Shown: one piece after another, positions 1 to 9,413 of the stretch
Position numbering within the stretch: the stretch's first letter is position 1
How the letters are laid out: each line of letters begins with the position of its first letter
Origin: CAWBVG01 sp963792175
Lineage (GTDB): Bacteria > Acidobacteriota > Vicinamibacteria > Vicinamibacterales > CAVVIG01
Assembly: GCA_963792175.1 (NCBI GenBank)
Contig: CAWBVG010000031.1
Span: forward strand, 310,001 to 374,000
Direction: 5' to 3'
DNA: 64,000 nt
The notes under the pieces: generated by a model
Databases searched by the model: none
What the model was told of the DNA's origin: nothing
What the model saw: the letters and a program-made list of their open reading frames with translations, nothing else
Translations under genes and position numbers: made by a program

Positions 1-891
1 AGACTTCAGACTTCGAACCTTCGCCGGCCGTCCGGTCATGGTCGCGCGGACCCTGGCGACCGCTTCCCGCAGGTACGTCTCGTCGACGTCGGCGCCGATG
101 AAGCTGACGCCGAGGCGGGCGCACGCGACGGCTGTGCTGCCGAGGCCCGTAAACGGGTCCATCACCACCTGAATCCGCTTCAGCCCGTGCAGGCGCACGC
201 ACTGTTCCGGCAGCCGCGACGGAAAGGTCGCCGGGTGCGGGCGGTCGCGATCGCGGCGCTGAATCGTCTCGTACGGAATGAACCACGTGTTCCCGCGGCA
301 GCGCACGCCGCCGGAAGCTGCCCGCCAGCGAGCGATGTTCGATTGGTCCTGGTAGGGGACCCCAAGGGCCAGCCGCTCCAGGCCGGTTTCGCCGAGCGGG
401 GTGAAGTGGAAGATGAATTCGTGGCAGTCGTTCAGGAACCGGTCGCTGTTGATCGGCTTGTAGTGCCCGACCGCCAGGTCGCGGGTCAGTCCGGCGGCGC
501 TGCCGGCCGCCGAGCGCTCGATGGCGATCGACTTGACCCAATGGATGATGTTCTGCAGCCGCAGATGCGGGCGTACCGCCTGCGCCACGTCAAGAGCGGT
601 CCAGGGGTCGGTCGGCTTGGCGCCCACGTTCAGAAAGAGCGACCCCTCGGGGCGCAGCACCCGAGCCGCGGCGGCCACCCAGGTGTTGGTCCATTGGAGA
701 TAGTCCGACCGCGACAGGGTGTCCTGGTACTGGTTGTACTGAATGCCAAGATTGTAAGGAGGCGACGTGACGATCACGTCGACGCTCCTGGCGGGCAGCT
801 GCGCGAAGACGTCCAGACAATCCGAATGATAAAAGGTGCTTCGCGCGGAGCCTAAAGTGACGGAGTCGAAGGGCTTTTGTAGAACGGTCAC
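1..891 (-). CDS. Site-specific DNA methyltransferase, beta-class order (3' end outside window)
   Basis: Predicted SAM-dependent N4-cytosine or N6-adenine DNA methyltransferase. Reading the minus strand, an N-terminal segment FYHSDCLDVF is followed by the catalytic motif IV TSPPYN. A middle region of about 170 residues follows, then the SAM-binding motif I DPFTGLGSTAVACARLG close to the C-terminus. Motif IV before motif I is the beta-class order. The frame is open from a GTG at 891 (TVLQKPFDSVTLGSARSTFYHSD follows) to the window edge, so the last residues lie outside; the SAM-binding half is nearly complete. No restriction endonuclease gene is visible on the sequenced side, so orphan methyltransferase or restriction partner cannot be decided. 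The GTG start is a guess; an in-frame stop lies shortly upstream and no ATG is available. Family is certain, specificity unknown. Confidence 0.85.
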   Translation of the reverse strand, partial: MTVLQKPFDSVTLGSARSTFYHSDCLDVFAQLPARSVDVIVTSPPYNLGIQYNQYQDTLSRSDYLQWTNTWVAAAARVLRPEGSLFLNVGAKPTDPWTALDVAQAVRPHLRLQNIIHWVKSIAIERSAAGSAAGLTRDLAVGHYKPINSDRFLNDCHEFIFHFTPLGETGLERLALGVPYQDQSNIARWRAASGGVRCRGNTWFIPYETIQRRDRDRPHPATFPSRLPEQCVRLHGLKRIQVVMDPFTGLGSTAVACARLGVSFIGADVDETYLREAVARVRATMTGRPAKVRSLKS

Positions 892-993
892 GCCAGTATT
901 TCGGTCGTGTGCCGCGGGTACGTTAGAGGGTGGGCGTCACTTACGAGGTCGTACGATGACACAGGGTTGTGACCTGACGGTCACAACCGGTTG

Positions 994-1203
994 TCAGGAA
1001 GCCTTGGTCGCGAGCGCGATCGGGACGGCCGACGAGATCCGGTCCGCAGCCACCGTGTGATTTCGTCGATGACCGGCGCTGACGCAGGTTTTGCCTTTTT
1101 CCTCGACGTAAGTGACTTCCCGGCTGGTCGCCACCTCGCGATACCGGCCGACCACGCAGCCGCATCGGAGCGTGGTGAAGCCGAGAAGCCGAACGAGACT
1201 CAT
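994..1203 (-). CDS. Small conserved-looking cysteine-containing protein (69 aa), unknown function
   Basis: A 69-residue protein starting MSLVRLLGFTTLRCGCVV with a later YREVATSREVTYVEEKGKTC segment and a basic HRRNHTV stretch. I chose the ATG at 1203 because GGAGG lies about six bases upstream; the longer open frame to 1308 begins in what looks like intergenic repeat DNA. Three cysteines (CGC and KTC) could bind a metal, but no known family is recognised. It sits between the methyltransferase and the fused MFS/spermidine synthase, both on the same strand. The coding call rests on the Shine-Dalgarno sequence and the protein-like composition; function is not assigned. Confidence 0.5.
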   Translation of the reverse strand: MSLVRLLGFTTLRCGCVVGRYREVATSREVTYVEEKGKTCVSAGHRRNHTVAADRISSAVPIALATKAS

Positions 1204-1256
1204 CGTGTCCTCCGTCTCAACCGCGGAGCAATATACGTACCGCGACACACTTCGAA

Positions 1257-1301
1257 CGAGCCTGCCACGCCATAGCCGCGAAGCGGCGAAGGCGGGCTGC
1301 C
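1257..1301. repeat. GC-rich dispersed-type intergenic repeat
   Basis: The stretch reads as a compact imperfect palindrome around CCGCGAAGCGG, flanked by GCCTGCCACGCC on one side and GGCGGGCTGCC on the other. It lies in the roughly 180-base gap between the small protein (start 1203) and the stop of the fused MFS/spermidine synthase at 1386. Similar GC hairpins built on GCGAAGGCGGG occur in many acidobacterial intergenic regions (general knowledge, not checked here). The rest of the gap shows no gene. Confidence 0.45.
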
Positions 1302-1385
1302 AGTACACATATCGGCACAGAGATCAGAGGAGTACATGCACGATCGATCGATGGTCGCGACTTCAGATCTTTGAACTGATCTTCA

Positions 1386-4300
1386 TCATCGTGGATTTGC
1401 GAGAGCGGAACGAGCCTGTGCGAGACCGGAACGCGCGGCTTCCGAATGACGGTCGATCGACAAAGCCTCGGTGAAGTAGCGCGCGGCCTCTTGCGGGTTG
1501 GCGGCCTCGAGATGAAAGAGCCCCAGGTTGATGTACGTCGACGGGTCTTTCGGATCGGCGCGCAGCGATGCTTCGAATGCCGATTGCGCACACTCCCGGC
1601 GCCCGAGGGTGGCACACGCCGCCCCTAACAGGTTCTGCGCCCGGGCGTGGTCGGGGTGCCGATCGACCACGCCGCGGATGGCCGCAATCGCCTCTTCGGC
1701 CCGGCCGCGCAGAAAGAGCACCGTGGCCTGGTAATAGCGAGGGTCCGGCCGATCAGGGAAGCGCGCGGCCAGCGACGCGGCCAGCGGCTCGAGGCGGTCG
1801 GCGTCCTCGGCGTCGGCGACAATCGAGGCCAGTTGCTCGGCCGCGCGCGGATCCTCCGGGGCCAGACCGCATCGCCGCGGACGCGGCCTCGATTGCGGCG
1901 TTCCCATCCCCGCCAGCCGCGTACAGATGGGCAAGCTCGATCCGGATTGGAGCGTTGGTTGGCTCGCGGGACGCGATCGTCTTCAGCCACTCCAGCGTTT
2001 CGGGCTGCTTCCGCGCGCTGGCCGCCGCCGTCACCAGACCGGCGAGCGCTTCGGCGTTGCGGCTGTTCAGCGTCACCGCGGTTCGAAACGACTCATACGC
2101 CAGCTCGTACGCCTCCGCCTTCAGCTGCATGGCGCCGCGCGAGGCCCAGCTGGCGTCGGTGGCCGCGTCGAGTACCGCGCCGACGGCCCGAGGCCGGTCG
2201 CCGCCCAGGCTCTGGATGGCCCCGGCGTTGTTCCCGCCGGTCTTGCCATAGATGCCGCGCGGCGCCGAATACTCCAGCCCGGTGCGGTCGTCGGTCTGGA
2301 TGACCGCGTTCCCCCCGTAGCGGTTGAGCTCGTCCGGCCCGCCCTTGTAAAGAGAGAGCAGATCGAATGGCGCGTCAGCCGCGCCGGATGTTGACCGTCG
2401 CCAGCATGCCGGCCGTCGACGGGTTGCGCAGCCTGGACGGCAACCCGTCCAGCCTCGATCGCACATCGTCGCCAGGCCCGCCGATCAGCAGCAGGTCCGC
2501 TTCGCCGACCAGCCACATCGTGCCCTGGGGAAAGACCGAAGCGAACGTCCGGACGATCGACTGCAGGTCCTCCTGGCTGATGTCGTAGGTGTGCGCCCAC
2601 TGGCAGAGCAGACCGTCGGGCGCCAGTCTTGCGCGCGCCGCCTCGAAGAACTCGCGAGTGAAGAGCGTCGCGACACCGGCCATCCATGGGTTGGAGGGCT
2701 CGGAAATGATCACGTCGTACTTTCGCGGCGTGAGCAGCAGGTGGGACCGGCCGTCGCCAACGATGAGGCGGACCGCCGGGTGCGCGAGGACCGATCCGTT
2801 CTCGCGATCGAAGAGATGCGACGCCTCCACGACCTCGGGCGAGATCTCGACGACGTCGGCATGACGCACGTCGCCGGGAGCGAGCGCCGAGCCGAGCGTC
2901 ACGCCGCTGCCGAGCCCGATCACACAGATTTCGCGCGCCCGGCCGTGGAGCGCGACCGGCAGCAGGCCGAGCAAGCGCTGCGTCAGCATGTCGCCGCCAT
3001 TCGAGGCGTCGACTTTGCCGTCGATCGACAGCGCGCGCACGCCGGCCAGCCGGCGCACGCTGACCGTGGCGGCGGCGCCTTCCTTGTAAAACTCCAGCGT
3101 GCCGGCGCGCAGCCCGACGTCGAGATCGGCGGCACCGATGTACGGCGCGTACTTGTAAGCGCCGCTGGACAGCAGTTGTGGATCCCACGGCGGCAGGGAG
3201 ACGACGGCCGCGACCGCGGCCACTGCGACGAGCGCTGCGGCCAGCACGGTTTGGCCACGAAACCACGGTTCGACGTCGCTCACCGCAGGCGCCTGCCCTG
3301 AGCCTGTCGAAGGGTGTTTTCGCGCTTTCTTGGATTCGAGGGGTCGCGGGTTGCGCAATGCCGCCGCCAGACAGGCCGCGCCGGCAGCGGCACCCGCAAT
3401 CGAGGTCCACTGAAACGTCGATTGCAGTCCCAGACGAGGAATGAGCGCGAACCCCGCTACAAGAGAGCCGGCGATTGCGCCGAGGGTGTTGGAGGCGTAG
3501 ACCCTCGCGGCCTCGCGTCCGGCGGAAACGCCGGGGCCGGCGGCTGCCAGCGCGAGCGGAAACGTGGCGCCCAGCGCGAGCGTCATCGGCAGCAGCAGCA
3601 GGCCGACGAGCGCCGCCTGGGTGGCGACCACCGGGCCGAATGCCGCCGCTGGATCGGCCACTTCCGCGGCAACTCGAAGGGGCAGGCGCGCCGCCGCGTA
3701 CCACGCCGCGGCGCTCGCCGCGACCGAAGAGACCACCAGCATCGCCGCCAGCCAGACGGCCGGCCGCGACACGCGCCGTGCGATCCGCGCCCCGACGGCC
3801 GATCCAATAGCCAGCCCGCTGATGAAGGCCGCGGCCATCGTGGCAAACGCGTAGGTGGTGGGGCCGATGACGAGCGCGAGCAGGCGCGTCCAGGACACTT
3901 CGTAGATCAGCGCGGCGCAACCAGAGATCGCGGCGGCGACGCACGCCAGCACCGGCGCCGGTGCGCGTCACGCGAGCGCCGAGCGCGGCGGAACCGCGAG
4001 AGCACGTCTGCGGACGCTGCGTGTGAGGTCTGTTCTTCGACTTCTGTGGGCAGGGTTCTTCTCTGCGATCTCTGCGGGCTCCGCGGTTTCTGAGCTTCGG
4101 CGGCTCAGCCACAGCGCGCCGGCCGCCGCGGCGACGTTGAGTCCGACGCCGACCCAGGTCGTTCCGCGAAGGCCGAGCGTCGGAATGAGCCAGAAGCCCG
4201 CGGCCAGCGCGCCGAGCGCGGCGCCGGCGGTGTTCGACGCGTACAGCGATCCCGCGCCGGAAAAAGAGGCTCGGCCCTGGTCGTGCGACGCCAGCCAGCC

Positions 4301-4707
4301 GGCCGCGATCGGAAAGGTCGCACCCATCGCGGCGGCGGGGACGCCCAGAAGCGCGAGACTGATGACGACGCGGACGATCGCGAAACGCGCCGGGGCCGCG
4401 CCGTCCGCATACGCCCACGCCAGGGCCGGGGTCGCGCCGGTCAACGCCAGCGGAAGCAGGAGTGCGGTGGCCGCGACCAGAAGTTCGAGCGCGGCGTAGG
4501 CGCGAAGGCTTGCCGCCGACGTATACCCGGCGAGCCAGGCACCGAGCGCCAGGCCACCCATGAATGCCGCGAGCACCGTGCTGGCGGCGGCGACGGTGTG
4601 GCCAAGCTGCAGCGCGAGCAGCCGTGTCCAGGTCACTTCGTAGACGAGCGCCGCCGCGCCGGAGGCCGCGTAGAGAACGAGCGAACAGGCGTCGGGCCGC
4701 GGATCAC
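1386..4707 (-). CDS. Fused MFS/spermidine synthase with C-terminal TPR, duplicated membrane half
   Basis: Large membrane protein. It has two homologous N-terminal membrane halves, each opening with a YEV-(T/S)-WTRLLAL motif (near 4640 and 3890) followed by about six hydrophobic helices and a SLYASNT or RVYASNT segment. A spermidine-synthase-like Rossmann domain follows (SIDGKVDASNGGDM, GLGSGVTLG, DVVEISPEVVEA, SEPSNPWMAG), and then TPR-like helices to the stop at 1386. The fold suggests aminopropyltransferase or a related methyltransferase chemistry coupled to the membrane, but the substrate is not known. There is an in-frame TGA at 3968 between the two membrane halves, and frame changes near 2380 and 1900; I treat these as sequence errors. 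The start is unresolved: coding signal begins before 4636 and the nearest plausible GTG is 4707. The linkers between domains are made of repeat words (see findings). Two separate genes split at 3968 is the alternative. Confidence 0.7.
3296..3314. repeat. Dispersed repeat CCCTGAGCCTGTCGAAGGG inside a coding region
   Basis: This 19-base imperfect palindrome lies inside the fused MFS/spermidine synthase and encodes the linker HPSTGSGQAPA between the second membrane half and the synthase domain. The same core word is known as a widespread short intergenic repeat in several phyla (general knowledge). Confidence 0.6.
4021..4095 (-). repeat. Repeat word GCAGAGATC captured as an in-frame linker
   Basis: On the minus strand the words CCGCAGAGATC and GCAGAGAAG repeat in tandem. 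They encode the hydrophilic linker ETAEPAEIAEKNPAHRS between the first membrane half and the TGA at 3968. The composition is unlike the flanking membrane helices, and it resembles the intergenic word repeats elsewhere in the window. Confidence 0.5.
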
Positions 4708-4710
4708 GCG

Positions 4711-4869
4711 CAGTCGAGTAGTCAGCAGTAAGACGGCCAGCTTCCGGTCGTCCAGAAGCTGGCCGCTGCGTAGCGGACAGGACTGGGACTACCGGCTAGG
4801 CCGCGCTAGCGGACTGCTCGTCCAGCTACGACTCCACTGACCCCGAGTCCCGACTACTGACTATCGACT
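4711..4869. repeat. Two-armed word repeat with nested hairpins
   Basis: The outer arms are AGTCGAGTAGTCAGCAGTA at 4711 and its imperfect inverse, ACTACTGACTATCGACT, at about 4850-4870. Nested inside are a perfect 10-bp inverted repeat (GGCCAGCTTC / GAAGCTGGCC, 4735-4764, 10-nt loop) and CCGCT-GCGT-AGCGG at 4763-4776. The element fills the gap between the stop of the TonB receptor (4871) and the probable start of the fused MFS/spermidine synthase, both on the minus strand. It may act as the receptor gene's terminator. Confidence 0.6.
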
Positions 4870-4870
4870 C

Positions 4871-7867
4871 TCAGAAGTCCAGCTTGAATCCGATCTTCAG
4901 CACGCGCGGAGCGACGATCTCCTGCACGCGGCCGAAGTACGACGTCCCCAGCCGCGCCGCGTCGAACGCGGCCTGGTTGGCGAAGCCTCGGGTCACGGTG
5001 CCGTAGCTGTTCTGGCCGGCGCTCGAGTTGAGCACGTTGTGCAGCTCCGCGACGAACGAGGCGCGGTGGCCGCCGCCGAGGCGGAAGCTCTTGTCCGCGC
5101 GCAGCGACAGCAGGTTGAGGAAGTCGGCGCGATACGTGCCGCGCGGTTCCACGCGCGAGTTCGCCGTGCCCTGCGAGAGCGGCACGCTCAGCACGCGGTC
5201 GAGCGGCAGGCCGCTCAGCGCCTGGAAGTTCGCGCCGACGTGATGCCGTACGGCGCCTGGTAGCTGCCGAGCAGCTTGAACGCGTGCGGCTGATCGGCCG
5301 TGCCGCGGCCCTGACCGACGAACGGCAGCAGCGTTGTTCGGGTTCGTGTAGTCGAGCACCAGGTCGCCGTCGAGCCTGCGACCACACGTACGAGCCCTGC
5401 GTCTGCCAGCGGTTCGACATGCGCTTGCTGAGCGACATCTCGAGCGCCTTGTAGCGCTGCGTGCAGCTGACCGACACGTTGTTGCCGCAGTTGGTGTGGA
5501 AGAACGTGTCCTTGCCGAGGTACGCCGGCGCGACGTGCATAGAAGGTGAGTGCTCGTCGTCGGCGGTGCCGCGTCAGGTTGTCCGGCCCGAAGTCGGTGA
5601 CGAGCTTGTTCTGGACGTAGGCCGTCGTCGCCGTCGTGTTGCACGGCAGACCGTAGCAGTTCTGGTCGATCGTGTAGTCGTTGAACCAGCGCTGGATCCA
5701 GTCGACGTTGAACGACACGTTGTTCATCAGCTCGCGCTGGAACGCGAACATGATCTCGTCGTTCTTCGGATCCTTCAGGTTCGGATCGATCGCGTTCGAC
5801 TTCGCGCACGAACTGGCTCTTGAGCGTCGCCCGAGCATCCGTTGCGATCGGCCCGTCCGCATTGCCGTTCAGATCGCCGCCGGTCCACGCGTACGTCGCG
5901 ACCCGCCGGTCGTGATCGATGTTCGGCGTTGATGCTGCCGAACTCGGTCGTGTACATCGACTCGTAGTAGCGGCTGTAGCTCGCCTTCGCGACGTTCTTG
6001 CCGTCTTCCGTCAACTTGAAGACGACGCCGGTGCGCGGCGCGAACGTGTTCCAGCTGATACGGCGGCTTGATTTCGGGAAACGACTGGTTGCACGCCGCG
6101 CAGGCCGCGCCCCACTCGGCGCCGCCGTTGCTCTGCGCCGGAATCGAGCCGTCGAAGTACGACCAGCGCAGGCCGAGGTTCAGCGTGACGCGCCGATAGC
6201 TGGCGCGGTCCTGGACGAAGGCCGCGAAGTTCGCATCTTCGTCTTCTGCGTCAGCGGCGTGTTGTAGAGGAACACTTCCGACGCGACGCAGCCCGTGCGG
6301 ACGGTGGGCTGCAGGTCGCTCGCCGGGCCGGTGTAGCGCAGGCGGACGTCGTCGAAGATCTCGAAGCCGTCGGTGCCCGGTCGGCGTCCACCAGTTTTCG
6401 AATCCGGTCTTCAGCTGGTGGCTCGCGCCCAGGAAGCCGTCGATGTAGCGGGTCACGCCGATGTTGGTCTGATGGCGGTAGGCGTCGCGGAAGCGCTGCC
6501 CGGTCGGCTCCGGGCCGTCGATGTAGATGCCGGTCGTGATGTTGAACGTCGCCGGATGCTGCTGGCTCGCCGGCAGCGCGTTGAACTCGTCGGCCCACGT
6601 GCTCGGCCAGTGCATGTGGAAGTAGGTGGACGACACCTCGAGGAATGTGTTCTGGCCCATCACCGACGTCCAGTTGGCGTTGATCAGGTTCTTCGGCGAC
6701 TCCTGATGCAGCGTGCCCTGCGGAAGCGGCTGCGTGACGCCGGCGCCGCGGTGCGGCTGGAACTTCCGGTTGTAGGTCCAGAACGCCGACAGCTGTTGTT
6801 CTTGTTGACCTGGTACTTGCCGCTCGTCGTGTAGTTGCGCAGGTTCGAGTCGAACGGGTTGGTCAGGCTGCCGTCCGAGTTCACCATCGTGTAGCTCGGC
6901 GGTCGCTTCGACGGTCGCTGTAGTTGCGGAACGATCCGAACCACCAGAGGCGGTCCTTCATGAACGGCCCGCCGACGTCGGCGTTGAAGTCCTGCAGCGT
7001 TTCTGCAGGGTCGGGTCGGTAATGCCCTGCGCCCGCAGTTCGTCGGTGATGTTGTTCCCGGTGAAGTGATCCCAGTACCCCTTGCCGGTGATGCTGTAGT
7101 AGGCGCTGCCTTTGAGCGTGTTGCCGCCCGACTTCGGGATCACGTTGATGTTCGCGCCGCCGCCGCCGCCGACTTCGGCGCCCATCGCCGCCGTGTCGAC
7201 CGAGATTTCTTCGGCCGACCCGAAGTCCATGTAGTACATCGACCCGTAGTTCTGCGGCGTATCAGCGGTGACGCCGTAGTAGTTCAGGTTGTAGGTGCTG
7301 GCGCCATGCGCGACCATGCCGGTCGAGGTCGCCGCGTTCAGTCCGCCCGGATCCTGCCGGCCCATCGTCATGCCGGGCAGCACCGTGGTCGATCCGAAGA
7401 TCGTCCGCGACGTCGGCACGGCCGTCAGGATTTCCTGCGACAGGCGCGCGCCGACTTTGGTGTTTTCCACGTCGACGGTCGGCGACGCGCCGCTCACCGT
7501 CACGGTTTCCTGCAGCGACGCGAGCTTCATCTGCGCGTCGACCGTAATGGTCTGTCGCACCGGGACGACGATGCCGGACGCGGACGAGCGGGGCGAAACC
7601 GCCGAGCTCGAATTTCAAGGTATAAGTGCCGGTGGCGACCGCCGGGAAGCGGTACACGCCGGTGCGCCGGAGACGGCTGTGGGCGTGCCCATCACGGCGG
7701 GACCCGACAGCGTGACGGTGACGCCGGGCAGCACCGCCGCCCTGATCGTCGGTGATCTTGCCGACGAGCTCGCCGAACGTCTGGCCAGTCTGTGCCGCCG
7801 CCGGCGCGAGACCGAACGTCGTCACAATCGCCAGGGCCGCAAGTACTCGAATGAACGTACCTTTCAC
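4871..7867 (-). CDS. Oar-like TonB-dependent receptor (heavily frameshifted read)
   Basis: Outer-membrane receptor with an N-terminal carboxypeptidase-regulatory-like domain. A GTG at 7867 is preceded by AGGAGG and opens a signal peptide (KGTFIRVLAALAIVTTFGLAPAAAQ), then GELVGKITDDQGG, the start of the regulatory domain. A plug region follows (VTVSGASPTVDVENTKVGARLSQEIL, VDTAAMGAEVGGGGGANINVIPKSGGN), then a long beta-barrel ending LKIGFKLDF before the stop at 4871, a typical terminal barrel strand. The conserved protein jumps between frames at least eight times (for example near 7750, 7000, 6680, 5860 and 5250), so the true product is about 1,000 residues. Such receptors take up large substrates or glycans with TonB; the ligand is unknown. 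It is divergent from the M20 peptidase gene. Confidence 0.8.
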
Positions 7868-8048
7868 AGGTGACCTCCTCCTCACGAAACCGCAATAGTC
7901 AGTGTGCTGAAAGGATACGCGGCCTTATATCGCGTTTTATCGCTAAAAGTTGGGCCCATAACTGATGCCTTCCCACGACATACGGGGATTTGGATTGTGC
8001 GGCCGCAACGCCGCCTGCGCTACCATGCAGAACCGTAGAGGAGAGCGC

Positions 8049-9335
8049 ATGATACGGCCGAAATGGCGGTTCCCTGGAAAGACCCTGGTGCGCGGCCTTG
8101 GCGGCCTGTGCGTGCTCGCGATGTCGAGCGTCGGTGTGACGCTGGCGCAGCCGGCGTCGACCCTGGCGGACGTGGCGAAAGACCCGGCAGTGAAGGCGGC
8201 GCTCGACGCCGTCAAGGCGAACGAGCCACAGACCATCGAGGATCAGATTCGCTTCTGCCAGATTCCCTCGCCCTCCTTCAAGGAAGAGATTCGCGGGAAG
8301 GAACTGGAGAGGGTGTTCCAGCAGATCGGGCTGCAGAACGTGCGCGTCGACAAGGTGGGCAACGTCCTCGGCGAGCTGCGCGGCGCGGCGTTGCACCCGC
8401 ACCTCGTCCTCGCCGCGCATCTCGACACCGTCTTCCCGGAAGGGACCGATGTCCGCGTGAAGCGCGACGGGAACATCCTGCGCGGACCAGGCATCGGCGA
8501 CGATTGCCGCGGCCTCGCCGTGCTCGTCTCGATCGCCCGCGAGATGAAGAAAGCCAATGTGCGTCTGAGAGGCACGATTACCTTCGTCGCCAACGTCGGC
8601 GAAGAGGGACTGGGCGACCTGCGCGGCGTGAAACAGCTGTTTCGCGAGACCTTGAAGGACCAGATCGACAACTTCATCTCGATCGACGGCACCGGCGTCC
8701 ACGTGACGAACGTCGCCGTCGGGAGCCATCGGTACCGCGTCACGTTCAAGGGACCGGGCGGCCACAGCTTCGGCGCGTTCGGTCTGGCCAATCCGATGGG
8801 CGCGATGGGCCGCGCGATCGCCAAGATTCAGGAAATCCAGGTCGCGAAGCAGCCGAAGACCACGTTCAACGTCGGACGCGTCGGCGGCGGCACGTCGGTC
8901 AATTCCATTCCGTTCGAAGGATGGATGGAGATCGACATGCGCTCGTCCGATCCGGCATCGCTGGCGGCGGTCGACGCGAGCTTTCAGAAGGCCGTCGATG
9001 CCGCGGTCGTCGAGGAGAATCAGCGCTGGGGCGGCAAGGCGACGATCACGGTCGTCAAAGAACTGGTCGGCGACCGGCCGGCCGGATCGACGCCGGAGAA
9101 TTCACCGATCGTGCGGAGCGGTCTGGCCGCGGCCACGGCGCTCGGGTTCAACGCGTCGCTTGGCGAGGGCTCCACCGACTCCAACACGCCGATGAGTCTG
9201 AAGATTCCGGCGATCACCATCGGCGGCGGCGGACGCGGTCGCGACGCGCACGCGCTCACCGAGTCGTTCGACGTGACGGACGCGTGGATGGGCACGCAGC
9301 ACGCGCTCCTGGTCGCGATTGCGCTCGTGCAGTAG
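8049..9335 (+). CDS. Secreted M20-family zinc metallopeptidase
   Basis: Intact 428-residue protein, M20 dinuclear zinc peptidase family (tripeptidase/carboxypeptidase-like). The ATG at 8049 follows GAGGAG and opens a signal peptide (about 34 residues, ending near LAQPAS). Metal ligands are visible in order: AAHLDTVFPEG (His, Asp), GPGIGDDCRG (bridging Asp), GEEGLGD (catalytic Glu and ligand Glu), a central lid/dimerisation domain (SHRYRVTFKGPGGHSFGAFG), and a C-terminal GRDAHALTESF supplying the last His. The family usually removes amino-acid residues from peptides; export suggests periplasmic or extracellular peptide degradation. It is divergent from the TonB receptor, which could supply peptides, but that link is inference. 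Confidence 0.85.
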   Translation: MIRPKWRFPGKTLVRGLGGLCVLAMSSVGVTLAQPASTLADVAKDPAVKAALDAVKANEPQTIEDQIRFCQIPSPSFKEEIRGKELERVFQQIGLQNVRVDKVGNVLGELRGAALHPHLVLAAHLDTVFPEGTDVRVKRDGNILRGPGIGDDCRGLAVLVSIAREMKKANVRLRGTITFVANVGEEGLGDLRGVKQLFRETLKDQIDNFISIDGTGVHVTNVAVGSHRYRVTFKGPGGHSFGAFGLANPMGAMGRAIAKIQEIQVAKQPKTTFNVGRVGGGTSVNSIPFEGWMEIDMRSSDPASLAAVDASFQKAVDAAVVEENQRWGGKATITVVKELVGDRPAGSTPENSPIVRSGLAAATALGFNASLGEGSTDSNTPMSLKIPAITIGGGGRGRDAHALTESFDVTDAWMGTQHALLVAIALVQ

Positions 9336-9342
9336 AGGATGC

Positions 9343-9413
9343 GCACGGCACGAACACGCGAAGACACGACGAGATCCGTACGCTCGCTGTCATCGCGTTC
9401 GTGCGTTCGTGGT
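9343..9413. repeat. Two-armed CACGAA word repeat
   Basis: The left arm carries GCACGAACACGCGAAGACA and the right arm the inverse words CGCGTTCGTGCGTTCGTGG. It begins eight bases after the M20 peptidase stop and overlaps the presumed N-terminus of the sulfatase, so that start is uncertain. Confidence 0.55.

Noticed and set aside
2121..4418. 765-codon open frame on the minus strand
   Set aside because: Arginine/alanine-rich shadow of the fused MFS/spermidine synthase in high-GC DNA.
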